This document shows, piece by piece, positions 6,787-13,437 of a DNA stretch of 22,022 bases. This stretch comes from Mageeibacillus sp. UBA1193. Its GTDB lineage: Bacteria; Bacillota; Clostridia; Saccharofermentanales; Saccharofermentanaceae. The stretch covers positions 1-22,022 of the forward strand of contig DBYF01000043.1 of assembly GCA_002310155.1 (NCBI GenBank), in the 5' to 3' direction. Position numbers and translations under genes: made by a program. The notes below the pieces were generated by a model. That model worked only from the letters and a program-made list of their open reading frames with translations, searched no databases and was not told the DNA's origin. How positions within the stretch are numbered: the first letter of the stretch is position 1; every line of letters begins with the position of its first letter.

Positions 6787-8463
6787 ATGAGAAAGTGTCG
6801 TAGAAGTGGCATGCTGTGTCTGCTTCTTGCTTGCGCTGTTCTTTTCATGGGAACCGTTCTTCCGTTTTCGGGAAGACAGGTTTCTGCCTATTTCCATGCT
6901 AATTCCAGACAAATGACAGTCGGCGGAACGTCAGTCAACCTTGAACAAAACCGTTTCGCAAACGGTACATTGCGTTTTACGATCTCTCTCGGCGGATGCT
7001 CAACATATAAAAGTGCTACGCTCTCGCTTATCCTTTCAAGTGAACAGATCCCGATATTAATGCAAACTAATGGCGGCACGCGATATGCGGATGTCAGCGG
7101 TGGTGGACGCCGTTTGAATACCACTGCGACAGCCGTCAGTGCGAACGAGATCGTGATCACAACATCGAATAGGGAACTGCTGGATGGTCAGAGGTCTATG
7201 TCATTCTCTGTACCTTGCTCGGGAGAGGCGACGATCGCGGGAGCATCTGTTACTTCTGTTGAAGAATATAAAGAGACGATAAATCAAAGCGTTGATGGTA
7301 ACGGAACAGGAAATACGGCTAGATTCTCTTTTACAAATATGACGGGAACCTCCGCGGATCTCGAATTTGTCAGTTCCAGGCAGACCGGAGGAACCCCGGT
7401 CAATATCAACGTCAGCTGTAGTGGAAACTCCGTGTCTGTTGTTTTGCTCACGAAGGACTATTCTCCGATTTCAAATGTAAGTGTGGAGATAACCGTGAAG
7501 GGAAAGACAAGTTTCCGTCTTTCCTTTGACCGTGCCGGTGTCAACCTTTATACGACTGACAAGCCTACACCTACACCGACGAATACGCCAACGCCGACTC
7601 CGACGCCTTCACCAACACCTTCACCAACACCGTCACCAACTCCTACACCAACACCGTCACCGACACCTTCTCCGACGCCGACTCCGACACCGGAACCCAC
7701 AACGACACCGGAAGAGACGAGTACTCCTACGCCTTCTCCGACGCTGAAGCCGACGAACACTCCTACGCCATCGGTTACGGAAGAGACGACAACGGAATCA
7801 TCTGAAGAAACTACATCTGAGGAAACAACGACTGAAACTGTTATTGCACCGGTGATCGTAGATACTGAACCTTCAGAAACAGAACCGACGGAAACGACTC
7901 CTTCCGAACCTTCGGAGACAACGGCTGCGAAACAGCCGGTAGCGGTAAAAAAGTCGGATTCGGCAGATTATACATCCTTTATCGTGCTGGGTATCATCGC
8001 TGTCCTTGTGATCCTTGGATATCTGCGATATAGTCATCTTGCAAAGAAGGGTATGACATTTGTTGAGATCTGTAAAAACTTTATCCCGATCGGCGCGATC
8101 GTTGGAAAGAATAAAGGGAAGAGGCAGGATGTAGGTCAAGATGAACCTGCTCCGAAACCAGAGGTCAAAAACGGCTATCTACAGAAGCCGACAGTAGGTG
8201 TCGCTGTGGCTCAGGCATACCGTCCGGTACGCTCTAATGTGGCAGCTGCGAATAATCAGCAGAAGCAGGAGACATCTTCTGAACCAGCGCCTTCACAGGC
8301 TCCGGTACAAGCCCCCAGAAGACCTGCAAGACAAACGACAGCGGCTTCTGTCGATCCTGAACTTGCCGAGATGGAGAGAAGACAGAAGATCATGGAACAG
8401 GAATTGAACCAGTTGTTCTCGAACAAGAATAAGTTTTTGGAGGATGATCCGCCAAAGACATGA
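6787..8463 (+). CDS. Single-pass surface protein with Pro/Thr stalk and conserved cytoplasmic tail (paralog A)
   Basis: The family is not recognised. The 558-residue protein has GGAGG nine bases before its ATG. Order of parts: signal peptide (1-34, core LCLLLACAVLFMGTVLPF); beta-rich ectodomain with paired cysteines (about 36-255; Cys71, Cys144, Cys211), possibly two Ig-like folds; PTPTPSPTP stalk (260-330); Thr/Glu-rich stretch (331-382); one membrane helix (398-413); and a cytoplasmic tail (about 414-558). The tail contains EICKNFIPIGAIVG, then NGYLQKPTVGVAVAQAYRPV, a Gln/Pro-rich spacer and a charged C-terminal helix DPELAEMERRQKIMEQEL. These tail motifs recur in the next gene. There is no LPXTG, cohesin or dockerin. 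The layout suggests an outside-in link from an ectodomain to a cytoplasmic partner; the ligand and partner are unknown. Confidence 0.8.
   Translation: MRKCRRSGMLCLLLACAVLFMGTVLPFSGRQVSAYFHANSRQMTVGGTSVNLEQNRFANGTLRFTISLGGCSTYKSATLSLILSSEQIPILMQTNGGTRYADVSGGGRRLNTTATAVSANEIVITTSNRELLDGQRSMSFSVPCSGEATIAGASVTSVEEYKETINQSVDGNGTGNTARFSFTNMTGTSADLEFVSSRQTGGTPVNINVSCSGNSVSVVLLTKDYSPISNVSVEITVKGKTSFRLSFDRAGVNLYTTDKPTPTPTNTPTPTPTPSPTPSPTPSPTPTPTPSPTPSPTPTPTPEPTTTPEETSTPTPSPTLKPTNTPTPSVTEETTTESSEETTSEETTTETVIAPVIVDTEPSETEPTETTPSEPSETTAAKQPVAVKKSDSADYTSFIVLGIIAVLVILGYLRYSHLAKKGMTFVEICKNFIPIGAIVGKNKGKRQDVGQDEPAPKPEVKNGYLQKPTVGVAVAQAYRPVRSNVAAANNQQKQETSSEPAPSQAPVQAPRRPARQTTAASVDPELAEMERRQKIMEQELNQLFSNKNKFLEDDPPKT
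7560..7780 (+). repeat. PTPTPSPTP-coding low-complexity repeat
   Basis: A run of ccg/cct/cca + acn/tcn codons encodes the extended Pro-Thr/Ser stalk (about residues 259-330 of the protein). Synonymous codon positions vary (acc, acg, aca), which suggests protein-level selection rather than very recent slippage. A shorter copy of the same linker is in the cohesin gene (about 21159-21250). Confidence 0.85.
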
Positions 8464-8486
8464 CATCATGGGAGGATACGGGAAAA

Positions 8487-10097
8487 ATGAGAAAGAGACA
8501 TTTGAATAGAATCATCGGATTTGCTGTCATCATGGCAGTATGTATTGCATTTGCCTCTTTGCTGCCATTTGCTTCCGGAAAAGTCCGTGCTGCGGAAGAC
8601 GCGAAACTGGTGTGCTTCATGGAGTGCCTGAAAGGCGAGGATGTCGATCATGTAAAAGGTCGTGTCACGATCAAAAACTGTAATGACGGAGATGTCGTTA
8701 CAGCTGTTTTCCTTCTTCAGAACGAAGATCTGTCTTTTTCCGCGTTCTCAGAAGGTATTAAACTTGTTAGTTACAACGCGGCAAGATATCAACTGACACT
8801 GGAGATCGCCGGGAAAGCGAACAATCCGAACGGAAGCTATACCTTCTCGATCACCGGATCCGATATTGAGGGATATATGGTCGGTAAGACGGTCCGCCTT
8901 CAGGGAACATCTGTGAAGAATGTTAAGCCCGGAGATGAGGGTCCTGGTGCCGGTGGTCCAGGCGCGGGCGGCCCAGGTGAGAATAAGCCGGGTGGACCCG
9001 GAGAAGAGAATAAACCCGGCGGTCCCGGTGAAAACAAACCGGGAGGACCAGGTGAAGGAAATAAACCAGCTGGCCCTGGAGAAGATAATAAACCGGGTGA
9101 GAACAAGCCAGGTGAAAACAATCAGGGACAGAACGATCAAGGCCAGAATAACCAGGGTCAAAACAACCAGGGACAGGATAATCAGGGTCAGAATAATCAG
9201 GGCCAGACTGAGACAACGACTCAAACCGAGACAACGGTAACTACGACGGTAGCGACGACCCAGAGTACAACGGCTGCTGAGACAAAACCTGCTGAGACTT
9301 CCCAGCCTGCGGAATCTACAACCGCAACAGCGACCGAAGCTCCGTCGGTTACAACGACGGTTCCTGAGACTTCCGAAGAAACAACAGTTTCAGAAGAAAC
9401 TGCGACCTCTCCTGCCGAAGATACTCCTACTGTAGTAGCTCCGGGAGAAGTAGAACTGAGCGTGGACCAAACAGAGCCTTCGGATGGGCTTTTAAGTGAG
9501 ACGACTGTCGCAGAAACGACGACTGATACCATTACCATCGGTGCACAGCCGGAAAAGACGTCTTCCAGTAAGCCATCGTTTATCTGGTGGCTGCTCCTTT
9601 TGCTTCTGCTGATCGTGATTTATTTCCGTTACCGTCATCTGAAGAAGAAGGATATGTCATTCCCGGAGATCTGCAAGAACTTTATTCCTGTAGGTGCTCT
9701 GGTATCTAAGATCAAGAATGCGGGCAAGTCGGACGATACTGTACTTGACGGTCCTCAGCCGGAGGTCATGAACGGATATCTTCAGAAGCCGACAGTAGGT
9801 CTTGCTGCGGCTCAGGCGATCCGCCCGGTACGTTCGAATGTCAGTCAGTCCGCTTCCTCGGCAAAAGCACCGGTAAAGAAACCGGAAGCTGCTAAACCGG
9901 ACGCTAAGACAGAAGAGGTGAAGAAGGATGCCGGTAAGGCGGCTACCGTCTCGCGTCCGCCGGTGAAGAGGTCATCGTTTAAGACAGAGGATCCTGAACT
10001 CCGTGCGATGGAGAAGAAACAGGCCGAACTGGAGCGGAAGTTGAAAGATCTCTCTTCCCATAAAGAGACACTTCCCGGAGAAGATGATGTGGTCTGA
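8487..10097 (+). CDS. Single-pass surface protein with Gly/Pro and Asn/Gln repeat stalk and the same cytoplasmic tail (paralog B)
   Basis: The family is not recognised. The start at 8487 is chosen because MRKRHLNRIIGF opens a normal signal peptide (1-36, ending near VRAAED) and GGGAGG lies at 8470-8475. The earlier ATG at 8460 overlaps the previous stop but adds an acidic, non-signal N-terminus. Parts of the 536 residues: one beta-rich domain (about 38-146); a GPG/ENKPGGPG repeat (152-208); an NQGQ repeat (211-240); a Thr/Glu-rich stretch (241-350); a membrane helix (365-380); and a tail with EICKNFIPVGALVSK, NGYLQKPTVGLAAAQAIRPV and a charged C-terminal helix DPELRAMEKKQAELERKLKDL. The tail matches paralog A closely while the ectodomains do not. 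It is cotranscribed with A (23 bases from stop to start) and ends at the bidirectional terminator at 10122. Confidence 0.8.
   Translation: MRKRHLNRIIGFAVIMAVCIAFASLLPFASGKVRAAEDAKLVCFMECLKGEDVDHVKGRVTIKNCNDGDVVTAVFLLQNEDLSFSAFSEGIKLVSYNAARYQLTLEIAGKANNPNGSYTFSITGSDIEGYMVGKTVRLQGTSVKNVKPGDEGPGAGGPGAGGPGENKPGGPGEENKPGGPGENKPGGPGEGNKPAGPGEDNKPGENKPGENNQGQNDQGQNNQGQNNQGQDNQGQNNQGQTETTTQTETTVTTTVATTQSTTAAETKPAETSQPAESTTATATEAPSVTTTVPETSEETTVSEETATSPAEDTPTVVAPGEVELSVDQTEPSDGLLSETTVAETTTDTITIGAQPEKTSSSKPSFIWWLLLLLLLIVIYFRYRHLKKKDMSFPEICKNFIPVGALVSKIKNAGKSDDTVLDGPQPEVMNGYLQKPTVGLAAAQAIRPVRSNVSQSASSAKAPVKKPEAAKPDAKTEEVKKDAGKAATVSRPPVKRSSFKTEDPELRAMEKKQAELERKLKDLSSHKETLPGEDDVV
8935..9207 (+). repeat. 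Gly-Pro and Asn-Gln-Gly-Gln coding repeats
   Basis: The first part (about 8938-9115) encodes imperfect copies of G-P-G-E-N-K-P-G. The second (about 9117-9207) encodes copies of N-N-Q-G-Q. Both are extended, low-complexity stalk segments between the ectodomain and the Thr-rich region of paralog B. Confidence 0.85.
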
Positions 10098-10121
10098 GTT
10101 CTTTTGAATAAGCGGAAATGA

Positions 10122-10154
10122 AAAAAGAGTTGTCCGGATCGGACAACTCTTTTT
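10122..10154 (+). terminator. Bidirectional terminator
   Basis: The stem AAAAAGAGTTGTCC (10122-10135) with GGACAACTCTTTTT (10141-10154) and the loop GGATC has a T tract in both directions. It serves the surface-protein operon on the plus strand and tRNA-Glu on the minus strand. Confidence 0.92.
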
Positions 10155-10159
10155 CTTTG

Positions 10160-10234
10160 TGGTGACCCCAAGGAGAATCGAACTCCTGATTGAGCCTTGA
10201 GAGGGCTCCGTCTTAACCGCTTGACCATGGGGCC
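10160..10234 (-). tRNA. tRNA-Glu (anticodon CTC)
   Basis: The minus strand folds as a complete cloverleaf. The acceptor is GGCCCCA with TGGGGTC, the D arm GGTC..GAC, and the anticodon stem GAGCC/GGCTC with loop CTCTCAA (anticodon CTC). The T arm is AGGAG TTCGATT CTCCT, followed by discriminator A and an encoded CCA (10162-10160). It stands alone, divergent from uvrA, with its own promoter and the shared terminator just downstream. Confidence 0.95.
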
Positions 10235-10266
10235 AGGTCACCACGCACTTTTTGAGTGCATGGAAG

Positions 10267-10295
10267 ATGATACCATAAGATTTTCTGTGGTGCAA
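10267..10295 (-). promoter_or_regulatory. Promoter of tRNA-Glu
   Basis: On the minus strand TTGCAC (10295-10290), a 17-base spacer and TATCAT (10272-10267) with a preceding TGG make a strong promoter about 33 bases upstream of the mature tRNA end. The short leader can form a small hairpin (CATGCACT/AGTGCGTG) that may assist 5' processing. Confidence 0.75.
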
Positions 10296-10299
10296 GTGC

Positions 10300-10347
10300 C
10301 AATTTCCGAATTATCAAAAAAGACTTCTTATAGATAATTCGGAATTG
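10300..10347. repeat. Long inverted repeat between the tRNA-Glu and uvrA promoters
   Basis: Left arm CCGAATTATC (10306-10315) and right arm GATAATTCGG (10333-10342) are perfectly complementary. The match extends to CAATT(T)CCGAATTATC against GATAATTCGGAATTG if one T (around 10303-10305) is bulged. The 17-base spacer lacks a T tract that would make it a terminator. The right arm overlaps the expected -35 zone for uvrA, and the left arm abuts the tRNA-Glu -35. Confidence 0.8.
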
Positions 10348-10363
10348 TTGTATACTTTATTCC

Positions 10364-10369
10364 TATAAT
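10364..10369 (+). promoter_or_regulatory. Probable -10 element for uvrA
   Basis: A perfect TATAAT stands 51 bases before the uvrA ATG. The region 17 bases upstream (GGAATT) is a poor -35 and lies in the inverted repeat arm. A second -10-like TATACT occurs at 10374-10379. Confidence 0.45.
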
Positions 10370-10386
10370 CGTATATACTGTAAAAG

Positions 10387-10398
10387 GAACATATATTC
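10387..10398 (+). promoter_or_regulatory. LexA (SOS) operator-like site before uvrA
   Basis: GAACATATATTC differs at one position from GAACATATGTTC, the core of the Bacillus-type LexA/DinR box. It lies about 12-20 bases after the predicted transcription start, a repressing position, and uvrA is a classical SOS gene in Gram-positive bacteria. LexA binding is inferred; no lexA gene is in the window. Confidence 0.65.
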
Positions 10399-10420
10399 TG
10401 ATTAGAAAGAAGAGACATTT

Positions 10421-13400
10421 ATGAACGACTATATCCGTATACGCGGTGCGAGAGAACATAACCTGCAGAACATCAATCTGGATATTCCCAGAGACAAATT
10501 TGTTGTAGTTACTGGCCTTTCCGGTTCGGGAAAGTCTTCGCTGGCATTTGATACTATCTACGCAGAGGGCCAGAGAAGATATGTAGAGTCTCTGTCTTCA
10601 TATGCCAGGCAGTTCTTAGGACAGCTCGAGAAGCCGGACTTCGACAGTATCGACGGTCTTTCTCCTTCGATCGCGATCGACCAGAAGACAACGAGCCGCA
10701 ATCCGCGTTCTACGGTTGGTACAGTTACGGAGGTATATGACTATTTCCGTCTTCTTTATGCACGAATCGGTGTTCCGCACTGCTATAAGTGCGGTAAGGA
10801 GATCATGTCCCAGTCGATCGACCAGATCATCGAGCAACTCATGGCATATCAGGAAGGTACCCGACTGATCCTGATGGCACCGGTCGTCAGAGGAAGAAAG
10901 GGAGAATTCTCCAAGCAGATCGATGAATACAGGAAGAGCGGTTATGCGAGGATCCGTCTCGATGGAAGCATGTACGAGCTCGACGGCGATGAGATCAAAG
11001 CCGATAAGAATAAGAAACATGACCTCGAGGTCGTTGTTGACCGTCTGGTCGTAAGAGAAGAGGCACGTACCCGTCTTAACGACTCATGTGAGACTGCTCT
11101 GAAACTGGCGGACGGACTTCTGCTCGTCGAGATCCAGGTGCCGAAGACCGGAGAAGACGGAGAGCGCACCTATGAGACATCGGAAGTGCTTTTCTCACAG
11201 AAACTGTCCTGCCCGGACTGCGGGATCAGCGTAGAGGAACTGTCTCCTCGTATGTTCTCGTTCAATAACCCGTTCGGCGCCTGCCCGGAGTGCTCGGGAC
11301 TGGGATCTCATACGAACGTGGATCCGGATCTGTGTGTACAGTTCCCGGAAGCGTCCATTAATGAAGGTGCGATCCAGACCGCCGGCTGGAAGTTTGATGA
11401 TCCGAAGAGCTGGGGCCGTGCTTTTATCGAGGCGCTGTCGGCCAGATATGAGTTCTCGCTGGATACACCGTGGAATAAGCTTCCGAAGAAGATCCAGGAC
11501 ATTATCTTATACGGTAACGGTGGAGAGAAGCTGATCATCGATACATCGAACAGCATCTACCACAGAGACGGCCTGTACATGAATTCATGGGAGGGCGTCA
11601 TCCCGAGTGTCGAGAGAAGAAGCCGTGAGGCATCGTCCGAGGAGATCAAGCAGCATTACGAGCAGTACATGACGACTACGGACTGTGACAGCTGTCATGG
11701 CGCGAGACTGAAGCCCGCATCCCTGGCGGTCACCGTCGGCGGTAAGAATATCTACGAAGTGACCAGTATGCCTATCCGTAAGTGCATCAAGCATCTGCAG
11801 GGACTGACGCTGAAGAACCGTGAGAAGAAGATCGCGGAACCGATCCTGAAGGAGATCCTGGCCAGACTCGGATTTATGGTGGATGTTGGTCTTGATTACC
11901 TGACTCTTTCCCGTGCGGCAGCGACGCTGTCGGGCGGTGAGGCACAGCGTATCCGTCTGGCGACACAGATCGGATCGAGCCTGACCGGCGTGCTCTATAT
12001 TCTTGATGAGCCTTCGATCGGTCTTCACCAGAGAGATAACAACCGTCTCCTGGCGACGCTGGAGAAACTGAAGAGACTGGGCAATACAGTCCTGGTTGTA
12101 GAGCATGACGAAGATACCATGCGTGCGGCAGATGTTATTGTTGATATGGGCCCGGGTGCCGGTGAACACGGCGGATTTGTTGTGGGTGTCGGTACGGCGG
12201 AAGAGATCATGAAGATCCCTGAGTCGATCACCGGCCAGTATCTGTCCGGTGAGAAGTTCATCCCGATCCCGGTACAGAGAAGAAAGCCCGATGGAAGATT
12301 CCTCTGCATCCATGGCGCGAGAGAGAACAACCTCAAGAAGATCGATGTAAAGATCCCGATCGGACTCTTTACCTGTGTCACAGGTGTTTCCGGATCCGGC
12401 AAGAGTTCTCTGGTAAACGGCATCATACTCAGAAAACTGGCTTCCGATCTGAATGGTGCACACAGATCTAAGGGCCTGTGCGATAAGATCACCGGCATCG
12501 GTCATCTTGATAAGGTCATTGCGATCGATCAGTCTCCGATCGGAAGAAGCCCGAGATCCAACCCGGCTACTTATACGGGATGCTTCGATCTGATCCGTGA
12601 GCTTTTCGCCAATACACCGGACGCGAAGGCGAGAGGTTATAAGAACGGACGATTCAGCTTTAATGTCAAGGGCGGACGCTGTGAGGCCTGCTCAGGAGAC
12701 GGCGTGAACAGGATCGAGATGCACTTCCTTCCGGATGTATATGTAAAGTGTGATGTATGTAAGGGGAAGCGCTATAACCGCGAGACCCTTCAGGTGAAGT
12801 ATAAAGGCAAGAATATCGCGGATGTCCTGGCGATGACTGTCGACGAAGCCCTCGAGTTCTTCCAGAACGTACCGCGTATCGCGTCGAAACTGACGACTCT
12901 TTCCGAGGTCGGACTAGGTTATATCCGCTTAGGTCAGCCGGCGACCCAGCTTTCGGGTGGTGAGGCACAGCGAGTAAAACTTGCGACTGAGCTTTCCAAG
13001 AGAAGTACGGGAAGAACGTTCTATATCTTGGATGAGCCTACTACAGGCCTTCACATCGCTGACGTCCATAAGTTGGTTGACATTTTAAGCCGCCTGGCCG
13101 AAAATGGTAATACTGTTTTGGTGATCGAGCATAATCTTGACGTGATCAAGACAGCCGATTATATTATTGATCTCGGCCCTGAGGGCGGAGATAAGGGCGG
13201 AACGATCGTAGCTACGGGTTCCCCCGAGGAAGTCTGTGAGGTGCCCGGATCGTTTACGGGCCAGTTCCTGAAGCCGGTAATCGATATGACTATGGCAAGA
13301 ATGGAGAAGTCAGGACCGATCGACCAGACTGAACATAAAAGAAAGGTAGAGCAGGAGGCGCTTAAGATCGCCACCGGCCCGAAGCCCAGAAGGAAGAGAA

Positions 13401-13423
13401 AGCCTCTGGAGGAAAAGGAATAA
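10421..13423 (+). CDS. uvrA: UvrABC excision nuclease subunit A
   Basis: UvrA is the damage-recognition ATPase of nucleotide excision repair and loads UvrB on lesions. It has two ABC-type ATPase halves. Walker A motifs are GLSGSGKSS (32-40) and GVSGSGKSS in the second half, with the signatures LSGGEAQRIRLA and LSGGEAQRVKLA. Zinc-binding pairs are visible: CYKC, CPDC with CPEC, and CEAC with CDVC. The N-terminus IRIRGAREHNLQNINLDIPR is canonical and fixes the start. At 1000 residues it is longer than the usual 940-950. The excess is mostly a C-terminal extension after TGQFLKPV that ends in a Lys/Arg cluster (KPRRKRKPLEEKE). The ribosome binding site is weak (GAAGAG). It is followed after 14 bases by the Clp ATPase gene, so the two form an operon. 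uvrB is not in the window. Confidence 0.97.
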   Translation: MNDYIRIRGAREHNLQNINLDIPRDKFVVVTGLSGSGKSSLAFDTIYAEGQRRYVESLSSYARQFLGQLEKPDFDSIDGLSPSIAIDQKTTSRNPRSTVGTVTEVYDYFRLLYARIGVPHCYKCGKEIMSQSIDQIIEQLMAYQEGTRLILMAPVVRGRKGEFSKQIDEYRKSGYARIRLDGSMYELDGDEIKADKNKKHDLEVVVDRLVVREEARTRLNDSCETALKLADGLLLVEIQVPKTGEDGERTYETSEVLFSQKLSCPDCGISVEELSPRMFSFNNPFGACPECSGLGSHTNVDPDLCVQFPEASINEGAIQTAGWKFDDPKSWGRAFIEALSARYEFSLDTPWNKLPKKIQDIILYGNGGEKLIIDTSNSIYHRDGLYMNSWEGVIPSVERRSREASSEEIKQHYEQYMTTTDCDSCHGARLKPASLAVTVGGKNIYEVTSMPIRKCIKHLQGLTLKNREKKIAEPILKEILARLGFMVDVGLDYLTLSRAAATLSGGEAQRIRLATQIGSSLTGVLYILDEPSIGLHQRDNNRLLATLEKLKRLGNTVLVVEHDEDTMRAADVIVDMGPGAGEHGGFVVGVGTAEEIMKIPESITGQYLSGEKFIPIPVQRRKPDGRFLCIHGARENNLKKIDVKIPIGLFTCVTGVSGSGKSSLVNGIILRKLASDLNGAHRSKGLCDKITGIGHLDKVIAIDQSPIGRSPRSNPATYTGCFDLIRELFANTPDAKARGYKNGRFSFNVKGGRCEACSGDGVNRIEMHFLPDVYVKCDVCKGKRYNRETLQVKYKGKNIADVLAMTVDEALEFFQNVPRIASKLTTLSEVGLGYIRLGQPATQLSGGEAQRVKLATELSKRSTGRTFYILDEPTTGLHIADVHKLVDILSRLAENGNTVLVIEHNLDVIKTADYIIDLGPEGGDKGGTIVATGSPEEVCEVPGSFTGQFLKPVIDMTMARMEKSGPIDQTEHKRKVEQEALKIATGPKPRRKRKPLEEKE

Positions 13424-13437
13424 CTAAGGATTAGAAT

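Noticed and set aside
7548..7760. Minus-strand open frame encoding Gly/Val repeats
   Set aside because: It is the antisense shadow of the PTPTPSP-coding repeat and has no ribosome binding site or promoter.
7560..7780. CRISPR-like or satellite array
   Set aside because: The short periodicity is codon-level and translates to an in-frame stalk, with no spacers.
8460..8486. ATG at 8460 overlapping the paralog A stop codon as the start of paralog B
   Set aside because: It gives an acidic leader before a normal signal peptide and lacks a well-spaced ribosome binding site. GGGAGG serves the ATG at 8487.
8900..9240. Open frames in other phases of the Gly/Pro and NQGQ repeat
   Set aside because: They are low-complexity shadows of the paralog B stalk with no start signals.
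11585..12505. Long minus-strand open frame inside uvrA
   Set aside because: It is antisense to strongly conserved UvrA sequence and lacks recognisable domains or a ribosome binding site.
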